Shown: positions 38,026 to 48,157, numbered from the stretch's first letter. The stretch is 48,157 nucleotides of DNA from Saccoglossus kowalevskii (GCF_000003605.2 NW_003149778.1:12495-60651), one strand, 5' to 3'. Translations and numbers: made by a program. Notes: generated by a model not told the origin, from the letters alone.

Positions 38026-39243
38026 ATAGCGCCGTGTTCCGCGTTTACGTCACATCATGTCCCCATCGCACTGTTGACGTCACTTGGGCAAGCGATTGTT
38101 TTTTTGTTATGTACTACGCGATTTATTTATTAGAAGCGGTGTTTGTTTCATATTGTATACGCATTCAATCAAACGCAATACTGTAGGCACGTGACCGATT
38201 TCAATAGTTATACATTGTCAATATCTAGGGATATGCGCTTGTTTATGTTCTCATTGGAACACGCAATTGTATCAATAACCGCACGTTGTTGTTATCCACA
38301 ATAATTGTCAGTTGTTCGGCTCTTTCAAACGTTGTCACAAGTTCAATGTAATTGTCAGAAACGACATAGTGTAGTGTAGCAATAAGGTCCGTTCGTATCT
38401 TGCCATGAAACACGAGTTCACGAATCGTCATTTCCTTTCTAAACGAACAAACTAACTCTTATAAACCCACCCGTTTGAATGAAATAATCATAACATGTCG
38501 TCGATTTGTTTCATCGCAGTCCCACTGATAGACAGAGGGACTGCGGTTTCACGTTGAACGGGACACCGATACGCACACAGAAACGAGGGAACAAAAGACA
38601 CAAGTAAAATCAAACATCGGACATGTCAAATAGTGTCTCCTTTTACTGATCATGTTTTCGCATCTGTGAAAGATCATTGTTGGCTTATTATCATTGCCGT
38701 CTCCCGGTGGAGAACAATTCTCATCGCCCTCGAGTGGAGAACTAGAAAACACTACCGCGCTTGTTTTGTGTCTTTCGCTCGAATTCATAGTGTGTTTGCT
38801 GGTCAAGTTTGTTCCAATACCATGTTTATCTACAGTCTGCTTTGTTCGTTGGATGTCTTTTCTATGAGAATCGGCCTATCAACAACATTCAAACACCTGT
38901 CTTCGCTGATCTGCACAGTTGCCTGGAATAAACACTCTTGATATTTTTCAAACTTTTTTACTAGTCTTCCCATGCTTTAATAATTGAAATTATACTGATT
39001 AAGAAGTGCGCTTGTTACTGCGTGAAATTACTAGTATTCTAGGAGAGGTCACGTGTACGCAATCACGTGCCCTGCGCGTGTACACATTAATGCAAGATCG
39101 CTTGAGCATCATTGATAATTACTAATCGACACAACATCCATGATCTGACTCACTGTATAGACGTTTTTTGAGTGATAGTGTAAACCATCTCCCTCGCATA
39201 AGAAACAAATTATTGAAATTTTTTTTTTTTTTTACCCCAACAG

Positions 39244-39479
39244 CCGACGATTTGACGGCGGAGGAGCATGAAAAGGCTTTTACGGTGTTCCGAAAGATTG
39301 ATGTCGATCACAGCGGCTTTCTGACGATAAACGAACTGCGAACCGCACTGAAAGAGACAGGAGACGTCTCAGACGAAGACGTAGACAAGATGATGGAAGC
39401 GATTGACGACGATGGTGATGGAGTCATCGAATTCAATGAGTTCAAACAACTCTGGAAAGCTGGAAGGGATGCAACATGA
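39244..39479 (+). CDS. EF-hand gene 2, coding exon 2 (paired EF-hands)
   Basis: Terminal coding exon of gene 2, following a 7.0-kb intron that contains an assembly gap. The acceptor is a long T run, then ACCCCAACAG ending at 39243. G+CC makes Ala9. The joined protein is 86 residues. EF loop 1 is at residues 28-39 (DVDHSGFLTINE) and loop 2 at 63-74 (DDDGDGVIEFNE); both are fully canonical. Compared by eye with gene 1, about one third of positions are identical, mostly in the loops and the MM motif before loop 2, so the duplication is old or fast-evolving. Loop 2 is strongly acidic, which suggests Ca2+ affinity different from gene 1. The tail ends GRDAT. The role is inferred as an acylated membrane Ca2+ sensor. 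An AATAAG at 39507-39512 could serve as a weak polyadenylation signal. Confidence 0.93.
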
Positions 39480-39805
39480 AGAGACGCTCAGAACATTTTT
39501 TTTTTCAATAAGATATGCCAAAGGAATTTCCTATTTACATTATAATTTTAAATCAGTAGAATGTCGAGCAGTAGCAGAACACTAATCATGTCCGGCTGAG
39601 ATTATTCGTAAAAGTTTATAAAGCAAAAAAAAAAATCATGTGAAGCAATCCCCAAATTAAGATCAAGGTGTTATCATGGCTGTCGGAGTTGGTACTTGTT
39701 GGATCGTGCACGGCGAATCACGTAATCGACATCAACTATATTTTGCCGTCTAGGTATCCATGACCACTTGCTGCCATCAAAGTTACCAGGGTGCAATCGA
39801 AGAAA

Positions 39806-39926
39806 TTAAAGGGCGGCAGTCGTCGTGCCGCGTCTTGTTCGACGTGGGACTCATAGCGACGTATACAACGCGTGTAAATACACATGAAATTCGAACACGC
39901 GCAGCGCGACGACCACCGCCCTTTAA
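39806..39926. mobile_element. TTAA-flanked MITE, family B, copy B1
   Basis: A 121-bp element bounded by TTAA (39806-39809 and 39923-39926) with inverted ends TTAAAGGGCGGYRGTCGTCG. It lies about 330 bases after the gene 2 stop codon. The termini resemble those of family A (TTAAAG, a G-rich run, then GTCGTC), but the interior differs. Confidence 0.8.
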
Positions 39927-40350
39927 AGAAATTTACGTAGACTGTCTTTCAACCAATCATGCCGTCCATCTAACTATATTATCTCGCAATTGTCTATATT
40001 TGAGAAAACATAACCAATAGAATACATGCGGGATTTCTCGAAATATTACATGAAATATTGTAGAAGTTTTATCGATGTATATACATGTCCATGCTTCGTT
40101 TGTGTTCATACTCAAAACTCTTTGTGGGGGAAATCTGTTCAAGCCAACGTATCCAGTCGCCATTTGCTAAGCAAACGCGCAATGAATGCTGGGACCCGTC
40201 AATTTTATAATTGAGCTTTGCTCGCTAGATGGCGCATTTCCACTGGTAACAAGTCAAATGGCGTCTCTTACCGCTTCTAATATCACATATCTAGCGACAA
40301 AATACGAAATAATGAGAAACGCAAATACAAAAAGATAGTCAACCAATATG

Positions 40351-40995
40351 TACTGCCGATAACACCCGAGCGGAGCGAAACGACCGATCTGCCTAGTCGC
40401 CGTTACAGTGAGAGTACAGTGATAATATTGTGATTGTTTCTCCGGTAAGCAGTGCGCGCGATGTATATAATAATAGTACAACACTATTTCTGTTTATATA
40501 AAAACTAGCGTTTGAACCCAACGGTTATTAACGCCCACATTTACCGCAGCTAGATTAGGAGTAGCAGTAAAACGATAAACGGGGTCAAAATAAACTCGCT
40601 CGCGACTCCTGGAAAAAATATACTACGTGACTGTGGCTGGGAGAGGGGTCAATGACTGACTGACATATGACGACAGTTTAAAAAAAATGCAAACATCACG
40701 CATTGCAGTGCTTTTAAAAGCTGATTCTCGTGCGTTTTCACGATTGGGTTTTGGTCTGCACTTAAGTTCTGTATGAAATTACTATGTTAGCTGCAGGTAA
40801 TGTGGCGCCAATAACTGTTGACTTCGAGCACTAGTTTGTCATATAAACAGATTGAAACACAGTTCACTACTGTAAAAATCGCGCAGTGCTTATCGACGAA
40901 ACAATCATAGTGGTAATACTTTTACGCTCACTGTAATCGTCATTGGCGACTACGCCGAGTGGTCGTTTCGCTCCGCTCACGTGTTACCGGTAGTA
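40351..40995. mobile_element. Long-armed inverted-repeat element I
   Basis: Arms of about 120 bp (40351-40471 and 40875-40995) are inverted copies sharing CGGAGCGAAACGACC, TAGTCGCC, TTACAGTGAG and TGATTGTTTC, with scattered mismatches. TA is at both borders. The 400-bp interior has no meaningful frame. It resembles a foldback or MITE-type element. Confidence 0.75.
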
Positions 40996-42464
40996 GTTAT
41001 GTGAACACTGCGCCAAAAGTAACCAGACCGTACACCATCCGTCACGGTGCAGTAGCTGAGTGTCACGTTGACCTTCGCGTTGACAACGATTCTACCCTAT
41101 GAGATCAAACAGCTTGTTTTAATCTGAATGAGTCGTACATTAGTGATGACACATCTTAATATATATTAATTTGGAATAAATGAGTTGTTTATAATAATTA
41201 TTTTAATACCAGCCAATAATTTTCTTACAATTATGTTATATTTCATGTTTTTTTTTTTTCTTGTTCCTTTGTTTATTTGTTTTTTTAAAGGTTGTTGTGT
41301 TAAACTGCTGTCGAATTCTTCATTTCTCTTGTCTACTAATATTATAGATGTAGGTTGCTGAGGTAACAGGTTATTAGCAACAAAGTTATCAGCGCTACTA
41401 TCCACTAACACGTGTTCTTCAGTAGGCGTCGGCCATCTTGGATCATTTTGCAAAACACTTCGGGCAGAGCGATTTTTCTCTCATTCCACAAACAACCGAA
41501 TTCTGAACCAAAACAGTCCCAAGACGAACCTGTACCCGTATATCGTTTTCCATCGAAGTTCCTCATTCTAAATAACTCGCACAATAACCACAACAGGCAA
41601 GAAAACACAAACAAATACAGAGCGACGTAATCACCGATGTTAACACCGCACGCCCTCAGCGACCACCAGTCGTTATATAACGTTCAAAGCAAGCCAACCG
41701 CCAGGGGGGGGGGGGGAGTTGCATGACACGATTGGTTGAAATAATCGTCTCATTTGCATAAATTAATATTCAAGAGCAATGAAAAACTCGTCTTTTCAGT
41801 AAAATTGTGCTAAAATGCTTTCCGATAGCATACATGTTAGTTCTAAATTGACTGATTCTATCGTTACCAGCTGAAAAAATAATCGGAAAAATTATGTAAA
41901 AGTATTTTTTGAGACACGTTTTCGATCGGACTCCAGCTAACTGTTGAACGTAAGCACAGGTTTTCTCTTTACCATGATCATAGCAAGTTGCGATATTCAT
42001 GGAGAATGCAGAGGCACGTTTAAATTTCACTCTCGTACTATTGCTCAAAATTGCTCAAATTGTTTTTGGTGACTTTTAGCAGTGACAAGTTACCTAATTA
42101 GTATGCATTTCGAGAAACCACAGTGTGTGTGCATGCGCAGTTTGAAATGGAACAGTTTTGAACGCAATAACATCACGCGTGGAACTCGGGCTCCAGCAAG
42201 AAATTGTGGCGTCAAACTGGTTGTCGGTTGAACTGTTTTGCAATAGACATAATTTTGGAGCCTGTATTTGTCTATGAAATGTTTCTAAGTTTTGTTGAGG
42301 ATTTTTCTGTAAAGAAATTGCTGAAATTATTTCATCTGTTTGTAAACGGGACGTTGTTGCTTTGACGATGGGCTACGGACGACTGACGTCGAAACGTTCC
42401 ATTCAGATCGGATGGCGCCCTCTTGTGCCAATCCCCCCTGCCAACCGCCGTAATCGTTACACGC

Positions 42465-42716
42465 ATTGACGCTGCAGGTCGGCGTCTTCTACACCGATCT
42501 GACGTATATCACTTTCACTTTCTTCTATGCTATCGATAAAGAGCCATTGCTCGAAACGTCTAGCTATTTTTAATAGTTATTTAGGACTACGATTACCAAA
42601 TATTATCTTCTGACGTATATCACGCTAGGTCGAACTCCGCACAGTTCGATACGCGTTACCATTGACGCTGCAGGTCGGCGTCTTCTACACCGATCTGACG
42701 CATATCGCGCTAGGTG
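42465..42716. repeat. 46-bp direct repeat and shorter satellites
   Basis: A 46-bp block (ATTGACGCTGCAGGTCGGCG, then TCTTCTACACCGATCTGACG) at 42465-42510 recurs at 42661-42706 with one mismatch. The motif TCTGACGYATATCRCGCTAG occurs at 42609 and 42695. GGGCTACGGACGACTGACGT just upstream, and repeated CGAAACGT, suggest a decayed retroelement, which is unproven. Confidence 0.7.
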
Positions 42717-43910
42717 TGCCGGGAGTTTGTTCGAAATTTCGAACGTTTCGAAGTCAATCGTCGGTTGCCACGTATTTTACGGATATATTAAATCGTTTCA
42801 GAGACATGTTTACTAAATAATGATAAATGAAACTTAGAAAACTTGTAAGAACAAACTGGGCCCAAATTGCGCAAATTGTAATAAGTTTACGCTGCTAGAG
42901 TCTAGTTCGGATGGAGTTCTACGCGTGATTTTATTGCGCTCAAGGACGTTCTATTTTCGAACTAGTTGAAACCGGAAATAACGCAACTACTTTCGAACTT
43001 TAAACACAAATTTGATTATCGTTATTATGTGTTAGTTTCTGTTGTTTCAAAGATTGAATTATGTATGACAATAATATTTCACTCTATAAACATTATTTCA
43101 CTAAAATATGTGATTCAAAGGCAACCCAAATTGTAAAAAGCAATATCAAGTTCCGCGTATAAACACTGTTGTAAAGAGGCGGCGGAGCGGAATTTTAGCC
43201 AAAATCGGCGAGTAAGACGTCATATGACACATGTTTGTGCTGGGACAGCGCTTCCGGTGACGACACAACGTACGCGTTACTTATCATAAAGCGCAAAGGC
43301 CTCTGGGAAGGAGATTGGCGCTAAGTGTGCCGGGAGTTTATTCGAAATTTCGAACGTTTGGAAGATAATCGTCGATTGGCACGTATTTTACGGATATATT
43401 AAATCGTTTCAGGGACCTGTTTACTAAATAATGATAAACCAGACTTAGAAAACTTGTAACACCGTCCCTCAGAGGGACGGTGCTTGTAAGAACAAACTGG
43501 GCACAAATTGTGCAAATTTGCAATAAGTTTACGCTGCTAGTGTCTGGTTCGGAAGGAGTTCTACGCGTGATTTTATCGCGTTCAAGGACGTTCTATTTTC
43601 GAACTAGTTGAAACCGGAAATTACGCAAGTACTTTCGAACACAAATTTGATTATCATTATTATGTGTTAGTTTTTGTTGTTTCAAAGATTGAATTATTTA
43701 TGACATTAATATTTCACTCACTAAACAATATTTCACTACAATACGAGGTATAAAGCAACTTAAATTGAAAAAAAGATTATCAAGTTCCGTGTATAAACAC
43801 TAGTGTAAAGAGGCGGCGGAGCGCTTTTTTTAGCCAAAATCGGCTAGTAAGACGTCATACTAGTATGACACAGGTCTGTGTTGGGACAGCGCTTCCTGTG
43901 ACGACACAAC
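42707..43910. repeat. Tandem duplication E (about 0.6 kb units)
   Basis: Copy 1 (42707 to about 43269) and copy 2 (43318 to about 43910) are roughly 85-90 per cent identical by eye. Both start GCGCTARGTGTGCCGGGAGT and end GACAGCGCTTCCKGTGACGA, with AAGAGGCGGCGGAGCG near the end. Copy 2 carries the 23-bp palindromic insertion at 43460. No open frame is conserved. Confidence 0.9.
43453..43489. mobile_element. 23-bp palindromic insertion with 7-bp direct repeats
   Basis: CACCGTCCCT (43460-43469), a 3-base loop CAG, then AGGGACGGTG (43473-43482). It is flanked by CTTGTAA at 43453-43459 and 43483-43489. Copy 1 of the duplication has a single CTTGTAA and no palindrome, so this is a true insertion with a 7-bp target duplication. 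Confidence 0.85.
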
Positions 43911-44053
43911 ACGTTACACGACGAAGTCAAGTTGATGTCACCGACATCACCTGTATAGGCTCAAACACTTAATAACTTTCTTGCACATTTTTGTTCAATG
44001 AACATAATTTCACCACAAAACAGTTATTTTCCGAAATGCACCTTTTCTAAATG

Positions 44054-44092
44054 TCGCGCCCTCTAGCGACGAAAGGCCTTTGTGACGTAGCA
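44054..44092 (+). repeat. Family J terminal motif, solitary
   Basis: TCGCGCCCTCTAGCGACGAA, then TTTGTGACGTAGC, close to the family J ends at 22797-23000 and 20213. The opposite end was not found. Confidence 0.5.
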
Positions 44093-46114
44093 ATGACTAT
44101 GACGTGAACACATTGTCGACCAATGTGACTACCTAGTGAGGCTGGGCCACGGACGAGATGTTATAAAAACGCTAGCATTATTTGAATGTCATGTTTTTAC
44201 TAGACTCACCACATCCGATAATACTAATACACAACACACTTACATAAGGTAAGGTCATGCCAGGTGTGGCCACGTATGTGCAGTCAGTCCGGCGAAACCG
44301 TTTATTTAAACCAATACTCTGATAAGCCGACTAAAAAAACGGCTGCTGTTACATGGCTTTGTAGCGCTCAAGTGAAGTGATTGAAAATACAAAAACAAAC
44401 AATTCAATTCAATTCAAAAAACTAATTGGAAAAATAAAATATAACTTGAATTAGCATTCGAAAACTTAAGGTCGACATTGGCTGCTTAACACCATTGAAT
44501 GTTGTGCTTGGTAAATGCCACTTACATTGAACAGATCAAAGAACACATTAAACATAACTGAAAAAATCGCACCCCCGTTACTGGCACGCCGACCGCCCAG
44601 GAAAAACCAGGAATAAAAAACCCTTTCCTATAGTAAATTGGATAAAAAATCCCTGGAAACCTGTACCCGTCGCACTGTCGAGCGTGCCCATGGGAAAGTG
44701 GCGGGCGTCACCCAGTGTGCTACAAAAAATCAATAAACAAATGAACAAATGAAAAAATGAATAACTAAATAAATAAATAAATTTACAAAAAAACAAACTG
44801 AAGAAACTGCACAGTGGCGTGACTGGCCTAGAGTGGCATTCCACAGCCTGTCTTGCCTTTACATACCCCTAGTCATGTGACCCCACATACCATACCCGTC
44901 TGTTTGTCATCCCGAACAGACAATAGTTACCCGCTATACTACGAAACGCGGTTAACAATATTTCTTTCACTCATTTCATCACATGAGCGCCACATCACGA
45001 CTGAGTAAAGAAATGTGTTGTCCATAAATTCGTAATTTCAACCTGGCGACTGGCCAGACTGACTGACCCCGCAGTTGGCATGTACTTATTTAAGAATGGC
45101 TGTAACTTGTGTGTTTTCCATGTGTCGCTTTCATGGTCGCTTTTCGTTTCCATATTGTCTGTGTGCCGTCGTCCGTAACACCCACCACTACACCAATTTA
45201 AACTATTAATGATATTTGTACGTCAAATGGAATTGAAATCGAAGATGATCGACCGTATTCCCAAAGGAATATGTAATTATGATCGCCTTTATACAATCTC
45301 TTCAATGTATTTTCTTCATTAACAATCAATTGTACTGGAATGTATCTGCGCGCGACAATGCGTCTATCTATTTGTTCAACCACAGGTCGAAGACCATTTA
45401 ACATTTTTTTTGTTTTCAAGTGATGAAAAAATGATGGGGACGATCAGATAATATAATGAAGAATTGAGGACTGTATTGCACCCACCCCGCCGGCAATTTA
45501 AGCTAAAAGAGTGGATTATTTAACCGCCAGAATAAGCTGTTAATTCTTATTTTACTGGGATTGAAATGTTTTTTAAACATGTGCCGCTGTAATGGTGAAA
45601 TGATAACATTTCCTGAATATGTTGTTCTTCCAATAATTTTGTGTGATGTGCGAGTGCGTTTACCTGTGAGGGCGTCGTTTATTGAGTCCAGTAGATTCGT
45701 TCACTCTAAAACCACTACGCTGATTAATGTGTGACGCAGACTCAACGAAGACATTTACGTTAACATTAATATTACCAATTTACTTGAAAGACTCGTGCAA
45801 TTGTGATTTCACTCAAAACAGTAATATGTGAGCTTATTTTATATTCTATTCGATTACAATTCTATGTAATGGGTCTTTCAATTTCCACATCTTCCGGTTA
45901 ATCTTCAGTTACAATCGTCTGATGAAGTACAATGTGGGTACGTCGATTTACTCGGCCCTGTTCTCTAAACTGTCACGTGTTTGAAACGAACCATACGTCA
46001 TATCTGCCAGTGGGTGTTGTCATGATTACATGCACACATTTACTGAGTAAATATATTACACGAAAATATTTACACATCTAGTGATGAGATGACGTATCAC
46101 AACGCAAAACACTG

Positions 46115-46122
46115 TGACGTCA
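46115..46122. promoter_or_regulatory. CRE-like TGACGTCA upstream of gene 3
   Basis: Perfect TGACGTCA 173 bases before the gene 3 start, with a related TGACGTAT at 46090-46097 just upstream. The placement resembles that of gene 1. Function is inferred only. Confidence 0.4.
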
Positions 46123-46294
46123 TTCCCTACGTCGTGAAATGAACTGAAGATGTTCCCGACCTGCGCAGTGCGTTGGTTTAGTAGCCAAACACACATGTCA
46201 CTGTGTACAACAGGACTCTCCGGAGTTGATATCGTTCCGTGCTTGAACATCTTAGCTGTTTGCCGCCCGTTTGCTTGGGAGCTGTTCCACGGCG

Positions 46295-46325
46295 ATGGGT
46301 TGTACGTCCAGCAGCACCAAAGGAC
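46295..46325 (+). CDS. EF-hand gene 3, coding exon 1 (partial gene at window edge)
   Basis: Third member of the array, recognised by its first exon only. It encodes MGCTSSSTKG plus one base (phase 1) and ends at a GTGAGT donor at 46326-46331. Gly2, Cys3 and Ser6 match genes 1 and 2, as do the phase and the exon size (31 bases, against 43 and 25). I found no paired EF-hand exon between here and the right end. Given the 7-10 kb introns of its neighbours, that exon is expected downstream of this window. The junction codon must begin with C, so it will differ from the Asp and Ala codons of genes 1 and 2. A perfect TGACGTCA lies at 46115-46122. A chance match is possible for so short an exon, but the combined start, motif, donor and phase make it unlikely. 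Confidence 0.75.
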
Positions 46326-48157
46326 GTGAGTATACCTTCAAAAATCGATCAACACGACACTTTATTCGCCAGCAGCGTGTGGGCACGGCAGTTCAGTGCA
46401 GACGACACCAACGATTGGAGACACTCGCCTATCAGCGTGTCATCATCTCGACTCATATTGCGACTACATCATATATTTCATACATGTTTCATAATTTTTA
46501 AAATAATTTAAAATGCGTACGACGAATGAGTGGCATCGTGACGTCACATTGACCATCAAGACAGCCAGAAACGTTTCATATTTCTACTCTCTTCGGGTTT
46601 CATTTTTTATCTAATATTTATGTTGTTCAATGTGTATTATTTGAAGGCCAGGTAAATCCGGATGCTTTGGGCGACATATTTCCTGTTCACAAAATCCGAA
46701 CTTGACCTTTGATGCTGGCCGTTGCCGGGATACCGCGAGAATGAAAAAAATAATAACTCGAATCAAATTTACATTGTCATGGCCATCGTTATTGTTACTA
46801 GTATGTATGTAAAATAATTACGACCGAGGTTTGGGACATGAGAGTCAGTGGTTAGGATATTCGACGACCAATAGACCGTGTTCTGTTTAGTGCGAGGTCA
46901 CGCAGGTCATGTGCGAAATCGAACGTAACACAGGACGAGCTAAGGTCATAGCGTGCTGGTAGCGTCAAAACATCGCGTGGGATTCGACAAACCTCAAACA
47001 AGGTCTGCTATCACGATGTCTATATTTCTAGAATAATTTTGTATTTTAATATAACAATAATAAGACATTACATCAATGTTTGCACGTGTCTGAATTATAT
47101 TCAAACAACTCGATTGATAATGATGAGTTTTCATTCTCTCTTTATTGCACACGGAATGAAGAAACGTGCTAGTAGCCGCGCTCATTGCAGTCTTGTAAAC
47201 ATGGCCGTCATGAGTGTATACTATTATTCATCGTTTGTATTTGACACGTCGTACACAGATTTAACAAGAATTACATTGATATTCCATGTTGATGTAGGCT
47301 GTATTATGATCTATCCTAAAAAAGTTTACAGTAAACCGGATAGCGTAAAAGACCTACTATATGTATCGCGTACATGTAATTTAAGAAGCATGCGCGTTTG
47401 CCTTATTTGCATTATATTACAGAACGAATATTAAATGGAGCGACAAATCCTTGTATAATATAATACGATGACTCCGGAGATCTTGGATACAGTTTCCGAA
47501 AAGATTAAATCTAATCCCCCCCAAAAAAACGTGGCTTTTCACGGATTATTCGATCTGTATATTATATACCTTGCTCAAGGGTCGTATAATGATGACATCT
47601 TGCCAACAAATACATGTTGTGAGCTTGACTCTGTGGTATCGCGGAAATTAAATTGCGTTTACATGTACCGTTTTATGGCCAGCGTAATCCGTTCATGGTA
47701 CATCGATCGCTCGGGGTGATTCACTGTACATATTGGGCAAGTTGTGCCCCAACTTGAATGAGCAAACTCCTTAGCCTGTGATACTGTGGTATCTCAGTAA
47801 TTATTGTTTTCCGGTATTGTTACAGAGTTATTGATTAGTCGTATTATTGAGCCGCGATTACTTCGCTTCGTTGATACATAATTGAAGTGGTAGTAGTTCA
47901 CATTGTAGATTTTGTCTTGTCAAGTCAATTACATGTAAAGAGAGAGACATGCTTTCAAATGTCCCCGAGTCACGTCAGCGTGGATTTTACGGCGATCGGA
48001 AAGCAAGGTCAGAATTATTTGCAAATTCCGATAACGACTTCTCTCAGCGTGATGGTGTTAAGTTTATAACAATTAAATACGTTATCGCTCAGTGTCAAAG
48101 AATATTGCTCGAGTTCGCCCCAGTATTTTGGAGAACGACTCGAACGACGACCTCATT
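46326..48157 (+). other. Start of intron 1 of EF-hand gene 3
   Basis: From the GTGAGT donor to the window edge. No EF-hand exon is present. Two frames in the same register (47039-47434 and 47468-47719), separated by two stop codons, have no recognisable domain. A TGACGTCA is at 46539-46546. Confidence 0.6.

Larger units (their letters stand above)
32214..39243 (+). other. Intron 1 of EF-hand gene 2 (7030 bases)
   Basis: GTAAGT donor; T-rich AG acceptor. Holds a perfect palindrome (33565), family C fragment (34218), gap (36546-37415), TA element G (37509) and TTAA element A4 (37916). The stretches 32220-33560, 33600-34200, 34330-36500 and 38030-39160 show only short frames. One at 34879-35166 (95 codons, ATG start, leucine-rich start) is unassigned. 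A 9-bp stem CGCAGTCCC/GGGACTGCG lies at 38515-38545. Confidence 0.85.
39480..46294. other. Region between genes 2 and 3
   Basis: Contains the gene 2 3' UTR, family B element B1, long-armed element I (40351-40995), the repeat cluster 42465-42716, a tandem duplication (42707-43910), a family J motif (44054) and A-rich tracts near 44700-44780. No further gene is recognised. 41000-42360 and 44100-46080 hold only short frames; a run of 13 G is at 41704-41716. Confidence 0.6.

Noticed and set aside
46840-46950. tRNA- or SINE-like stretch (GTCAGTGGTTAGGATATTCG)
   Set aside because: The A-box resemblance is fair, but no B box or cloverleaf pairing could be found.
47039-47719. Two consecutive same-frame reading frames of 131 and 83 codons
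   Set aside because: They are separated by two stop codons, have no recognisable domain and are of AT-rich composition; chance seems more likely than a broken gene.

Overview
This is AT-rich nuclear DNA from an animal, most likely a marine invertebrate. The genes are split by very long introns (about 9.6 and 7.0 kb), the splice sites are GT-AG, intergenic DNA is extensive, and small inverted-repeat transposon remnants, minisatellites and an 870-base assembly gap are scattered throughout. I cannot fix the phylum from the sequence.

The only convincing genes are three tandem, same-strand members of one family of very small lipid-anchored EF-hand proteins. Each has a tiny first coding exon starting Met-Gly-Cys with Ser at position 6 (a predicted N-myristoylation plus palmitoylation signal). 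This exon ends in phase 1 at a strong GT donor. In genes 1 and 2 a distant second exon encodes one canonical pair of EF-hands and the stop codon. Gene 1 (3105-3147 joined to 12790-13013) predicts 88 residues. Gene 2 (32189-32213 joined to 39244-39479) predicts 86 residues. Gene 3 shows only its first exon (46295-46325); its EF-hand exon must lie past the right edge. The inferred role is membrane-tethered Ca2+ sensing, with each copy differing in its anchor peptide and in the charge of its second Ca2+ loop.

Layout: 1-3104 is upstream DNA with a dispersed repeat and four perfect TGACGTCA sites. 3148-12789 is intron 1 of gene 1, holding two short inverted-repeat elements, a LINE-like tail and a tandem duplication. 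13014-32188 is the downstream and intergenic region, with many short transposons, a 63-bp minisatellite split by a TTAA element, a tRNA-derived repeat and a possible MS4A-like fragment. 32214-39243 is the gene 2 intron, with a perfect 34-bp palindrome and the assembly gap. 39480-46294 lies between genes 2 and 3, with a long-armed inverted-repeat element and a tandem duplication, one copy of which carries a 23-bp palindromic insertion. 46326-48157 is the start of the gene 3 intron.

No CRISPR array, operon, rRNA or intact tRNA was seen, and no complete transposase or reverse transcriptase gene is present.
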